A DNA stretch of 64,000 nt from TMED88 sp964515335 (GCA_964515335.1 CAZETS010000006.1:38984-102983); one strand, 5' to 3'; counted from the first letter of the stretch, positions 1-7,251 are shown. Notes: generated by a model from the letters alone, not told the origin. Made by a program: numbers and translations.

Positions 1-40
1 ACGGAGTGCGGCGGCGGGACGCCGCGCAGGAGGATCGAGG

Positions 41-1171
41 TTGCTGCGGGAAATCTCTCGACTCGCGCCGGCCCTGCTGGCTGCCGCGCTCGCCACCGGA
101 CCGGCGCTCGCCGCAGACGATCCGGATGCCGGCATGATCGTGTTCGAGGGCGTCTGCGACGCCTCGGCGGTGGTCTTCACCCTGGGCGAACAGCTGCTCG
201 TGGCCGACGACATGACGGACGTGCTGCACAGCTTCCGCCCGACCGGCGGCCCGGCGTTCGCGCGGCACGATCTGTATCCCCACACCGGCACACCCGAGCG
301 CGCCCGCGGCAACTTCTCGGCCTTCGAGGGGGCGGCACGGCAGGGCGACAAGATCTACTTCGTCACCTCGCACGCGCGTCAGTGGCAGGGCAAGAACCGT
401 CCCAATCGCCGGCGGCTGCTTGCCCTCAAGTCGAAGCCGATCGGCAAGGGCGAGCTGGTCGAGCCGGTAGGCATCGCGTACACGAACCTCAGGGCAAAGC
501 TCACCGATGCGCCTGAGATGCGCGGTGTCGCGCTCGGCAGCTCGATCATGGAGCTGCACAGGCAGCTCCCGCAGCTGGCGCCGGAGCGCCTGGGCATCAA
601 CATCGAGGGCCTGGCCGGGGGAAGGGACGGCACGAGCCTGCTGCTCGGTCTGCGCAACCCGCGGCGAGACGACCTCGCCCTCGTGGTGCCCATCACGAAC
701 CCCGAGCACGTGGTGCTCGGGCTCGCCGATCCGCGCTTCGAACCGCCGATCCGCATCGATCTCGGCGGACTCGGCATCACCAGCCTGGCGCTCGACCGCG
801 GAAGCGGCCGTTACTACATCCTGGCGGGGCGCCACGACGCCGAGGGGGGGGCGCGCCTGTTCGGCTGGTCGGGAGAGTCCGCCGATGCGCCCGTGCCGCT
901 CCAGGACATCGCCCCGGCCGACTTCGAGGCGCAGGGCCTGGCGGTGGCTCCCGACGGCAAGCGCCTGATGGTGCTGAGCGACGACGGCTCGCGGCGCGTT
1001 CCCGTCGAGAATCGGGACCAGTGCCAGCGCAAGCCCGACGAGGCGGGCACCTGCGCGTGCAACAACCTGGCGGACGCGACGCTGAAGCGCTTCCGCGGGC
1101 AGTGGATCGAGCTGCCCGGGTCCGAGCCCGGGTCTCAGACCAAGCCGAAAGCCGCTAGCGCGAAGCCGTGA
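41..1171 (+). CDS. Secreted DUF3616-family protein
   Basis: A 376-residue protein beginning at a TTG codon preceded by a good ribosome-binding site (AGGAGG at 28-33). Residues 1-24 form a signal peptide (basic start, Ala/Leu core, cleavage near ALA-AD), so it should act in the periplasm or outside. The body looks like a beta-propeller of the DUF3616 family: it holds the repeated pattern of family members (GVCDASAVV near the N-terminus, IEGLA, LLLGLRNPR, ALVVPI). No catalytic role is established for this family. The C-terminus has a small Cys cluster (C-x8-C-x-C) and a Lys/Pro/Ala-rich tail. It ends inside the last codons of the convergent LolA-like gene (17-bp overlap). Family fairly secure, function unknown. 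Confidence 0.75.
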   Translation: MLREISRLAPALLAAALATGPALAADDPDAGMIVFEGVCDASAVVFTLGEQLLVADDMTDVLHSFRPTGGPAFARHDLYPHTGTPERARGNFSAFEGAARQGDKIYFVTSHARQWQGKNRPNRRRLLALKSKPIGKGELVEPVGIAYTNLRAKLTDAPEMRGVALGSSIMELHRQLPQLAPERLGINIEGLAGGRDGTSLLLGLRNPRRDDLALVVPITNPEHVVLGLADPRFEPPIRIDLGGLGITSLALDRGSGRYYILAGRHDAEGGARLFGWSGESADAPVPLQDIAPADFEAQGLAVAPDGKRLMVLSDDGSRRVPVENRDQCQRKPDEAGTCACNNLADATLKRFRGQWIELPGSEPGSQTKPKAASAKP

Positions 1172-2051
1172 GCTCGCGCTCGGAGAAGTGACGGTCGCGC
1201 AGGTTGGGGTCGGCCTCGAACTTCTCGATCGAGAGATCGGTCCAGGTGTCGAGCTTGAGCTGCGTCATGCGCGAGGAGAGCACGAGCCAGACGTCCTTGA
1301 CCTCTCCATCCTCGCGGGCCTGGAAACGGTTGATGGTGTCGACATCGGCGTCGAGGCGCTTCACGAGGACGCGCTTGTTGTCCCAGTAGTGGGTCTGGAT
1401 CGGGACGAAGTGCTCCTTCTCGATGGCGATCACCAGCTTGGCGTACTCCGACTCAGTCTCGGCGTGCGGCACCACCGTCACCACCCAGACCGGCCGGCCC
1501 GACACGACGGCGTCGGGCATGCGGTGGTGGGTGCCGTCCTCGAACTCGGGTGGCACGACGTCCTCGAACGAGAAGTCGGTGCCCGCGATCGCTTCGCCGC
1601 GGACGTTGACGCGGCGCACCTTGCGGGCGCTCGGGCGGTAGACGAACTGGTCGTCCGGCCCCTTGGTCTTGTTGATCACCAGGTAGCCGAGGTGGCGGAC
1701 GTCCGAAGGCTCGAAGTACTTGGCGATGGTCTTCGAGATGACCCGCGAACTCTTGTTGCGGAAGTTCTTGTAACGGATCCGCAGCCGGACGTCTACGAAG
1801 CGCCCGTTCTGGCTGCCCGAGCGCATTCGTCCGATCTGCTCGAAGGCGTCGAAGCGGTTGGCGACGACACCGCGGTAGATGTCGTCACCGCTCAGCCCGT
1901 CCTCACCGACGTACTCGTCGAGCGGAAAGAACTCGACCTCGTCGTCGGCGGATGCTGCAAGCGCAGCCGTCGCGGCGAGAACGGTGGCCAGAGCGGCGCG
2001 CCACGATCGCCGCGCGAGGGCACTTCCTGATTGGCGGCTTCCGCGTGACAA
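1155..2051 (-). CDS. Outer-membrane lipoprotein-sorting (LolA-like) protein
   Basis: 298 residues with an N-terminal signal sequence (Arg-rich start, Ala-rich core, likely cleavage around residue 36). The rest matches the LolA-like 'outer membrane lipoprotein-sorting' family: DGLSGDDIYRG near the N-terminus, a long beta-rich middle with NKTKGPDDQFVY and PSARKVRRV, then GTDFSFED. Proteins of this family are half-barrel periplasmic proteins often found beside RND-type lipid exporters, and are thought to carry lipids or lipoproteins. Here no such exporter is adjacent; the neighbours are a DUF3616 protein (convergent) and a PilZ protein upstream on the same strand. It may therefore act with a pump elsewhere. 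The family is clear; the cargo is inferred. Confidence 0.8.
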   Translation of the reverse strand: MSRGSRQSGSALARRSWRAALATVLAATAALAASADDEVEFFPLDEYVGEDGLSGDDIYRGVVANRFDAFEQIGRMRSGSQNGRFVDVRLRIRYKNFRNKSSRVISKTIAKYFEPSDVRHLGYLVINKTKGPDDQFVYRPSARKVRRVNVRGEAIAGTDFSFEDVVPPEFEDGTHHRMPDAVVSGRPVWVVTVVPHAETESEYAKLVIAIEKEHFVPIQTHYWDNKRVLVKRLDADVDTINRFQAREDGEVKDVWLVLSSRMTQLKLDTWTDLSIEKFEADPNLRDRHFSERELTASR

Positions 2052-2136
2052 CGGCTTCCTCGGTGGCCGGGCCGACCGATCCGAGGGCCCGCAGCGCGAG
2101 GCCAGTATACGGCGAGCGAGGTGGGTGGGGGTGGGT

Positions 2137-2592
2137 TCAGGCGGTCGCGGGGGCGCCGGGCGTCGGCGAGGCGCCGCTTCTGCGCGCGCGGCGATTCACC
2201 CTCGCCACATAGCGCTCGACGGCGGTCAGGTCCTGGCTCGAGCCGTCGAGAAACTCGATGCCGAGGCCGGGCTGGGGCGGGTCGCCTTCCTGGGCTGCTT
2301 CGGCCAGCGGGCTGCGCGACCAGGCGACGCGGCCGATCGCCTCGATGGTCGGACCGCCGGGCAACTCCAGCTCGACCAGCAGCCGGCTGCCAGTCGGCAC
2401 CGCCTCGTGGGTGGCCACGAACAGCCCGCCGCGCGACAGGTTCTCGCACTGCTCGTCGGTGCTCAGGAAGAAGCTCTCACCGGTCTCCGCGTCGGCCTCG
2501 GCGTCGATCGTGGAGATGCGCACGGGTAGGTGCACGGCGCCGCGCGGATGCTTCTGCTGGCGGCGCCAGACGGTCTCGGTGTTGCTCGACAT
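2137..2592 (-). CDS. PilZ-domain protein, probable cyclic-di-GMP sensor
   Basis: 151 residues with a single PilZ domain. An Arg-rich stretch at residues 10-25 (RRQQKHPRGA then PVRI) stands where PilZ proteins carry the RxxxR switch, and NLSRGGLFV (51-59) is the [D/N]xSxxG motif that binds cyclic di-GMP. Later strands (RLLVELELPGG, GRVAWSR) fit the beta-barrel. The C-terminal ~20 residues are Arg/Pro/Ala-rich and probably disordered. As a stand-alone PilZ protein it likely passes the second-messenger signal to a partner in motility, secretion or matrix production; the partner is not visible here. It is followed on the same strand by the LolA-like gene after an 85-bp gap. Confidence 0.85.
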   Translation of the reverse strand: MSSNTETVWRRQQKHPRGAVHLPVRISTIDAEADAETGESFFLSTDEQCENLSRGGLFVATHEAVPTGSRLLVELELPGGPTIEAIGRVAWSRSPLAEAAQEGDPPQPGLGIEFLDGSSQDLTAVERYVARVNRRARRSGASPTPGAPATA

Positions 2593-2773
2593 GCCAGTCC
2601 CCCCCCGACCCGAGAATCGGCTGGGCGGACCGTTGGACTTGAGGGCAGCCGCGCCGTGAGGGGCGGAACCGGGCTGGGAGCCCTTCCGAATGGGTCCGAA
2701 TGACTACGCAGAAAAGCCGATGCGCTCCGGCGGCGAGCCGGTCCGGTACAACTCGTCGGACGGCTGGTGCCGG

Positions 2774-3865
2774 TCAGCGACCGACGCGGACCTGGTAGGG
2801 GAAGCTGATGTGCTCGGCTTCCTCGGTCGCCGTCTCCTCGTTTGCGCCCTGGTACAGGGGCGAGACCTCGGCGAGCGACTCCTCGTCGCTCGAGTGGCGC
2901 TTGCGGCCGTTGGTCGCGGTGAACGGACTGCTTCGGGCGATGTCGTTCGGCGCGAACGGCAGCACGCCCGCCTGCCCGGCGCGCGCTTCGCACATCTCGC
3001 GCATCTGGGCAGCCGAGAGGCGCTGGCGGTCGACCTGCCCGCGCCGGATCGGGCAGAAGAGGGGACCTTGCGCGCGCCCGCGCGCCTCGAGCCAGTCCTC
3101 GAGGGAGATCAGGTCCTGGTTCTGCAGCGTGATGCGCCGCGCCCGCTTCGCACCGGGCGCCTTGTGGCGGATCGTCGAGTTTCCGGTCTTCTGGTCGAAC
3201 CCGAGGTCGTCCAGGGTGAGGTTGATCAGGTCGACGGTCTTGAGCACGCCGTGCCAGGCCAGACCCAGCATGAGGGCGTCGCGGGCGCCCGCGATGGTGT
3301 GGTCCATACTGCAGGCAGCAAGCATCGCGCGCAGCTCTCCGCCGGTCAGCTCGCGGTCGCGGTTGCTCTTGGCCACGGCCTCCTGCTTGGGAGGTTGCAC
3401 GGCGAGATCCTTCTCCTCGTCCGTGATGAAGCCGAGGTTCCAACAAGCCTGGATCACGCCCTGGAGCGTGATGCGCATGCGCTGTACTTCCTTGGGCTTG
3501 TAGCTCTCGGCGACCTGCTGGTACTTGCGGGTGTCGTCGTGCCGGCAGCGCAGCGCCTCGATGTGCCCCGGCGCGCCCTGCTCCTTGACGATCGAGATCG
3601 CCAGGGCGCCGTGGTAGGCCCGCACCTGGTGCCAGGGGAACCGGGTTCCACCACAAACCCCGCCGCTGATGACGGCCGCCAGCGTGTCGAGGGCCTCCTC
3701 GGCGCTGCGGCGCACCTCGCCGGGCTTCATGTTTTCGAGGTAGGTGGCCGCGGCCTGCTCACCTTTGGAGACCTCATCGGGCGACAGGTAGAAGTCGGCT
3801 CCGTGCGTGGTCGCGCCACTCTGTGCGGGGTGCGGGTGGTGGGGTCCGATGGCGTCCGCGGACAC
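2774..3865 (-). CDS. Tyrosine-recombinase-like protein with degenerate active site
   Basis: 363 residues from a GTG start at 3865, chosen because AAGGAG lies 5 bases upstream; longer readings add about 88 Arg/Pro-rich residues that look non-coding. The layout is that of a XerD/phage-type integrase: an N-terminal helical SAM-like domain (residues ~30-145), then a C-terminal catalytic fold opening with RELTGGELRAML...GARDA. The catalytic residues are largely missing: the first Arg is Lys (K209 in VLKTVDL), the HxxR box reads NDIAR (N307, A310), and the GH box is not recognisable. A Tyr at 338 (PLYQGANEE) sits where the nucleophile would be. It probably cannot recombine DNA by the usual chemistry; it may be a decayed integrase or a DNA-binding derivative. 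Its upstream side is a gene-free, repeat-bearing gap. Confidence 0.7.
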   Translation of the reverse strand: MSADAIGPHHPHPAQSGATTHGADFYLSPDEVSKGEQAAATYLENMKPGEVRRSAEEALDTLAAVISGGVCGGTRFPWHQVRAYHGALAISIVKEQGAPGHIEALRCRHDDTRKYQQVAESYKPKEVQRMRITLQGVIQACWNLGFITDEEKDLAVQPPKQEAVAKSNRDRELTGGELRAMLAACSMDHTIAGARDALMLGLAWHGVLKTVDLINLTLDDLGFDQKTGNSTIRHKAPGAKRARRITLQNQDLISLEDWLEARGRAQGPLFCPIRRGQVDRQRLSAAQMREMCEARAGQAGVLPFAPNDIARSSPFTATNGRKRHSSDEESLAEVSPLYQGANEETATEEAEHISFPYQVRVGR

Positions 3866-3876
3866 TTTCGCTCCTT

Positions 3877-3910
3877 CGTTGGTCGATCGTTGGTCGATCG
3901 CAGGTCGATG
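3877..3910. repeat. Short direct repeats of GGTCGATCG upstream of the integrase-like gene
   Basis: Just upstream of the integrase-like start codon the motif GGTCGATCG occurs twice, followed by a diverged third copy, GGTCGATGG. The core CGATCG is self-complementary. Such iterated palindromic cores can be binding sites for a regulator or for the recombinase itself, but no protein can be assigned. The repeats are seen directly; their role is unknown. Confidence 0.45.
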
Positions 3911-4162
3911 GCCGGGCGGCGGTCGACTGGCCCGCCAGGCCTCTGCCGGGTCGTGGTGCCGACCGGGCTTTGGCTGCGGTCGTCGAGCCTGGATCGCTCG
4001 AGCCGGGTGGTACACGCGTCGCGTTGCCCGCCCGGAGGAGTGGCGCGCCCGGCTCGTGAGGGGAGGGGGGCAACTCGTGAGGGAGGGAAACGACCTGGGC
4101 ATGACGCCATCATCGAGGCTGATTGTCAAGTCAATACTGCTTCTCCGGTGCGCAGGGGATCA

Positions 4163-4191
4163 CTTAAATATTTGTAAATAAAGGATTATTC
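4163..4191. other. AT-rich tract in the gene-free region 3866-4714
   Basis: The gap between the integrase-like gene and the ACT-domain gene is about 850 bases long. Near its middle is a stretch of about 30 bases that is mostly A and T (TTAAATATTTGTAAATAAAG within it), in strong contrast to the roughly 70% G+C surroundings. No convincing promoter hexamer pair at proper spacing was found in it on either strand. The rest of the gap holds the short GGTCGATCG repeats, foldback repeat copy 1 and a GC-rich hairpin. It could be a promoter region, an attachment site or foreign DNA brought in with the integrase-like gene. Confidence 0.5.
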
Positions 4192-4336
4192 TCGTGCTCG
4201 GGTGAGGGCTTCGGAGAGGGGTCGACCAGCGGGACAACTCCGAAAAGTGCGGACCCGCGCCCCCGTTTTCCCCCGGGATGGTGCTTTCAGGCGTTCGTCC
4301 AGGCGCAACAGAACGGCATTTGGGGAGACTCGAGAG

Positions 4337-4528
4337 GTGCCCACGAAATTGGTTCTGGCCCGCGGGCTCGCTCGGACCTTCTTCGCCACCCACTGACGCG
4401 AGCGCCCGGACCTGCTCCGACCCGCGGGCGCGGGCCTGGTGGGCCCTTCTGGGTCGCGAAAAGGGCGCTCGGGCGAGGGGAGGTCCAGGGGCCGGCTCTC
4501 GGGCCGTCGGCACCATTCTCGTGGGCAC
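4337..4528. repeat. MITE-like foldback repeat, copy 1 (192 bp)
   Basis: This 192-bp segment is repeated in the same orientation at 7006-7196. The ends are inverted repeats: the left end begins GTGCCCACGA and the right end finishes TCGTGGGCAC, its exact complement. The similarity extends inward imperfectly (ATTGGT against ACCATT). Inside, GAGCGCCC and GGGCGCTC are also complementary, so the whole unit can fold back on itself. No coding frame resembling a protein is present. This is the structure of a miniature inverted-repeat transposable element or a related mobile palindrome. No clear target duplication is visible at the borders. Confidence 0.75.
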
Positions 4529-4532
4529 GCCC

Positions 4533-4572
4533 AAAAAGAAGCGGCCCGGCTCGCATTGCTGCGTGCCGGGCC
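4533..4572 (-). terminator. Intrinsic-terminator-like hairpin reading on the minus strand
   Basis: GGCCCGGC at 4543-4550 and GCCGGGCC at 4565-4572 form a perfect 8-bp stem with a 14-base loop. Read on the minus strand it is followed by GCTTCTTTTT, the layout of a rho-independent terminator. No minus-strand gene lies directly upstream, so it might block antisense transcription entering the integrase-like region, or be a by-product of the adjacent foldback repeat, whose end is 4 bases away. Confidence 0.4.
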
Positions 4573-4714
4573 TCCCTGGGAAGGGGATGTTGCTTTCTGT
4601 ACTTGTAAGTGGCTCTGCACCGGAGAAGGTGTCAGAGTTATTCGGCTTTTTTCGCTCATTTCCCTGGTCGGCCTCCTCCTCGGCCGCTCTTACGAACCGG
4701 CGGAGAAGACCTCC

Positions 4715-5242
4715 ATGGCCAGCACGCTCGTTCTCACCATCATCGGCCCCGATCAGCCGGGCCTCGTCGAGGCCGTCTCGCAGGCGGTTGCCGACCACGG
4801 CGGCAGTTGGGAAAGCAGCCGCATGGCGCGGCTCGCGGGTCAGTTCGCCGGCATCCTGGAGGTGCGGGTGCCGAGTGCGCGGCTCGGCGCGCTGCGCGCC
4901 GCGCTCGAGGACCTCGAGCCGCGGGGGCTGCGGGTCGTCGCCGAGGAGGCGGGCGCCGCGGTCGAGTCCGCTCCCCACCGCGCGCTGCGGCTCGATCTGA
5001 TCGGCCACGACCGGCCGGGGATCATTCGCGAGGTGTCGTCCGCGCTCGCTGCCGCCGGCGTGAACGTGGTCGAGCTCTCGACCGAGTGCAGTAGTGCTCC
5101 GATGTCGGGCGAAATGCTCTTCAGCGCGAGCGCGTTGCTCCATCAGCCACAGGGCCAGTCGGTCGACGAGCTCCACGAGACGCTCGAGAAGATCGCTGGC
5201 GAGCTGATGGTGGACATCACCCTGGACGAGAGCGAGGGCTGA
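4715..5242 (+). CDS. Double ACT-domain regulatory protein (GcvR-like)
   Basis: 175 residues from ATG 4715, preceded by GGAGAAG. Two ACT domains fill the protein: residues ~4-75 (IIGPDQPGLVEAVSQAVADHGG) and ~88-165 (LIGHDRPGIIREVSSALAAAGV). The xGxDxPGI/L pattern in each is the usual ligand-binding loop. The size and two-domain layout match GcvR, which senses glycine and represses the glycine-cleavage operon in enterobacteria. No gcv genes or GcvA are present here, so the ligand and target are unknown. A long leader (foldback repeat and hairpin) lies upstream; no glycine riboswitch was recognised in it. Family call strong, GcvR function tentative. Confidence 0.8.
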   Translation: MASTLVLTIIGPDQPGLVEAVSQAVADHGGSWESSRMARLAGQFAGILEVRVPSARLGALRAALEDLEPRGLRVVAEEAGAAVESAPHRALRLDLIGHDRPGIIREVSSALAAAGVNVVELSTECSSAPMSGEMLFSASALLHQPQGQSVDELHETLEKIAGELMVDITLDESEG

Positions 5243-5268
5243 CCCGCCCCCTCGATCGGGCGTGTCGA

Positions 5269-5286
5269 GCCCGCCGCGAAGCGGGC
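5269..5286 (+). terminator. GC-rich hairpin after the ACT-domain gene
   Basis: GCCCGC and GCGGGC form a 6-bp stem with a 6-base loop 26 bases after the stop codon. There is no T-tract, so it is at best a weak or rho-assisted terminator. Confidence 0.3.
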
Positions 5287-5443
5287 ACCGGATCGCGTCG
5301 GCATCGCTGCGGCGCGTCCGGTCGCGTGCCGGTCACCGGACGTCCACACGACCGGTGAGACCGGGGCTTGACGGCTGCGCGGGCGCGCCGCGCCCGGCAT
5401 CTTCGCCGCTTCGGCGGCCCGGTCCCGGGGAGGCGCCGGTGCC

Positions 5444-6274
5444 GTGGCGATCGCCGATGTGCTCCAGCCGGTCGCACTCTGCGCGGCATTCTGGCTGGCG
5501 GTGGCGCGCCTGCGCGGCGAGGCCCGCGCTGGGCAGGTCGCGGGTCTGGCGCTCGGCGCCGCACTCGGTCACGCCGGCTGGCTTCTGCTGCACGCCGACC
5601 GGCTGACGAGCGTGCGCGATCTGCTCGCGGATCCACTTCGCGGCTACTGCGTGCTGTTCGTGCCGCTCGGTCCGGCCCTCGTCGCGGCCCTGCAGCGGGA
5701 TGCGGCGGCGCGGCGCGCGTTCGCCGCCGAGGCAGCGCGGGTGCTTCCCGCCGCGCTGCTCTGCGCCCGCGTCGGATGCGTGCTGGCCGGATGCTGCGGG
5801 GGCGTTCCGTTCGATCGGACGATCGACGGCGGCGGCCTCTTCGATCGCTTCGCCGAGGCCACCGGGGGCGGTCGGCACCCGACCGCGCTCTACGACGCCG
5901 CCGGGCTGCTGGCGCTCGAGCTCGGGATGCGTCGGGCTCGGAGCGGGCGGCAGCGCATCGCGCTCTTCGCGATCGGCTTCGGAGCGATTCGTCTCGCCGT
6001 CGAGCCGTGGCGAGCGTCTCCACCGCTCGGCGAGCCGTGGATCGAGGTGGAGAACGTGGCCGGGCTCTGGGTGGCCGCCGGACTGGTCGCCGCCCTGCGT
6101 GAGCGGCGCGCCCTGCGGACCGGCGGCAGACGGCGGCCCGCCTACGGTCCGGCGCTCGGGGGAACGGAGGGTGGGTTGCCGCCTTCTTGGTTTTCTAGCT
6201 TCTCGTGCAGGCCCCGGACTGGAGGCGTTCGCCACATGCGGAACGTGCCCTTCTGGCGTTCGTCGCGCTCGTAG
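5444..6274 (+). CDS. Prolipoprotein diacylglyceryl transferase-like membrane protein
   Basis: 276 residues from GTG 5444, with GGGGAGG 11 bases upstream. The sequence is mostly hydrophobic helices and carries the conserved stretch of the Lgt superfamily: a CxRxGCxxxGCC segment (CARVGCVLAGCCGG, about residues 107-120) followed by RHPTALYD (~145-152). Lgt moves diacylglycerol onto the lipobox Cys of prelipoproteins. This protein lacks some parts of classical Lgt and belongs to the shorter, Cys-rich branch, so it may be a paralogue with a different acceptor. After about residue 225 the sequence becomes Arg/Gly/Ser-rich and unlike the family; that tail lies antisense to the end of the next gene (133-bp overlap), so the true end may have shifted. 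Confidence 0.6.
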   Translation: MAIADVLQPVALCAAFWLAVARLRGEARAGQVAGLALGAALGHAGWLLLHADRLTSVRDLLADPLRGYCVLFVPLGPALVAALQRDAAARRAFAAEAARVLPAALLCARVGCVLAGCCGGVPFDRTIDGGGLFDRFAEATGGGRHPTALYDAAGLLALELGMRRARSGRQRIALFAIGFGAIRLAVEPWRASPPLGEPWIEVENVAGLWVAAGLVAALRERRALRTGGRRRPAYGPALGGTEGGLPPSWFSSFSCRPRTGGVRHMRNVPFWRSSRS

Positions 6275-6885
6275 CGACCGATCAGCCGGCGCCCGTCGCG
6301 CTCGATCGATTCGACCCGGTAGTCGGTGCCGCCGCCCGACTGCTTCGTCAGGGCGTTGCCGACGAAGTCTTCGCGGCGGATGATGGGCAGTGCGTCGAGG
6401 TGGTCGATGCGGACGTGCTCCTGGTAGCTCATCACCATCGCCGAGGTCGTCGGCGGTCGCCGCGGTGACGCCCAGCCGCGCTCGTTCGACCCCCTCATGG
6501 ACTTCACGCGCTTACCGCGTTGGTTGACGCGGGGGCCGGCGGCGATCTCCTCGCGTTGCTCGGCGTTCGGCTCCCAGGCGTCCAGCACGCGGCTCGAGGG
6601 ATTCGTGCCGAGTCGTTCGAAGCGGCCCCTGGAGTCCTCGAAGACGACCAGCGGGTACTCGGTCCACTGCAGCCGCGAGCCGCGGCGCTCGAACACCCAG
6701 ACCAGGTCCTTCCAACGATCGACTTCGGGGTTGGCGGTCGCAGGGTCGCGATAGTGGATCAGTACGTACCAGGTGCCCTCGAGATCGATCGGCTCGGCCG
6801 AGGCGAGCCCGGCGACGGGCAGCGCGATCGTCATCGCAATGGCCAGGCCGACGCGGCGGGGGACGGGGAGACGAGGGGTGGGCAT
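6142..6885 (-). CDS. Secreted protein of unknown function
   Basis: 247 residues from ATG 6885. Residues 1-30 form a clear signal peptide (PRRVGLAIAMTIALPVAGLASAEP). The mature part starts with IDLEGTWYVLIHYRD, which resembles the opening strand of small beta-barrel (lipocalin-like) folds. It continues with WVFERRGSRLQWTEYPLV and ends with ERDGRRLIGRYERDERQKG, typical beta-strand pairs. No catalytic motif or named family was recognised. The last ~30 residues (Pro/Asn/Gly-rich) overlap the tail of the convergent Lgt-like gene. Its start is about 120 bases from the left edge of foldback repeat copy 2. A periplasmic or surface role is inferred from the signal peptide alone. Confidence 0.65.
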   Translation of the reverse strand: MPTPRLPVPRRVGLAIAMTIALPVAGLASAEPIDLEGTWYVLIHYRDPATANPEVDRWKDLVWVFERRGSRLQWTEYPLVVFEDSRGRFERLGTNPSSRVLDAWEPNAEQREEIAAGPRVNQRGKRVKSMRGSNERGWASPRRPPTTSAMVMSYQEHVRIDHLDALPIIRREDFVGNALTKQSGGGTDYRVESIERDGRRLIGRYERDERQKGTFRMWRTPPVRGLHEKLENQEGGNPPSVPPSAGP

Positions 6886-7005
6886 TGCTGGGTTGGTGTC
6901 GGTGTGGGTTGGGCGATGAGGGGAGCGCGCGGCGTATCGAGGCGCCAGCGTAGGCCGCGTGAGCCCGCCGCACGAATGCAGGGCCGAGATCGTGATTCTT
7001 CGGAG

Positions 7006-7196
7006 GTGCCCACGAAATTGGTTCTGGCCCGCGGCTGCCTGGGACCTTGTTCGCGGCCCGCTGACGAGAACGCCCGGGCCTGCTCTGACCCGCGGGCGGG
7101 GGCCTCTTAGGGTTCTCGGGGTCACGAAACGGGCGCTCGGGCGAGGGGAGGTCCCGGGGCCGACTCTCGGGCCGTCGGCACCATTATCGTGGGCAC
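7006..7196. repeat. MITE-like foldback repeat, copy 2 (191 bp)
   Basis: Second copy of the element at 4337-4528, same orientation and almost the same length. The first ~30 bases and the last ~50 are nearly identical to copy 1, while the middle differs by scattered changes and small shifts. The ends are again GTGCCCACGA and TCGTGGGCAC. It lies in the divergent gap between the secreted-protein gene (start 6885) and tetR, and its right edge is 20 bases from the tetR -35 box. Confidence 0.75.
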
Positions 7197-7216
7197 GTCG
7201 TACTTCTTATAGGAAT

Positions 7217-7244
7217 TTGACGAATTCGAGCCAATTCGTATAAT
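7217..7244 (+). promoter_or_regulatory. Sigma70-type promoter of tetR with start-proximal (leaderless) layout
   Basis: TTGACG (7217-7222) and a perfect TATAAT (7239-7244) are separated by 16 bases. The expected transcription start, about 7 bases after the -10 box, falls at 7251-7252, on the ATG of tetR at 7252. The mRNA would therefore have little or no 5' leader. This is the only near-consensus promoter noticed in the window. Confidence 0.75.
7220..7239. promoter_or_regulatory. Palindromic operator overlapping the tetR promoter
   Basis: ACGAATT (7220-7226) and AATTCGT (7233-7239) form a perfect 7-bp inverted repeat with a 6-base centre. It spans the space between the -35 and -10 boxes and touches both. 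TetR-family repressors typically bind such sites in their own promoter, so negative autoregulation of the whole efflux operon is the natural reading. Binding itself is inferred. Confidence 0.7.
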
Positions 7245-7251
7245 TTAATGG

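Noticed and set aside
3866..4129. 88-residue N-terminal extension of the integrase-like protein
   Set aside because: Arg/Pro/Ser-rich, unlike the family, and the GTG at 3865 has the better ribosome-binding site.
2690..4177. Open plus-strand frame of 495 codons opposite the integrase-like gene
   Set aside because: The opposite strand encodes a recognisable integrase fold with a good start; the plus frame has no motifs.
4573..4714. Glycine riboswitch before the ACT-domain gene
   Set aside because: Expected because GcvR-like proteins sense glycine, but the conserved tandem aptamer core is absent.
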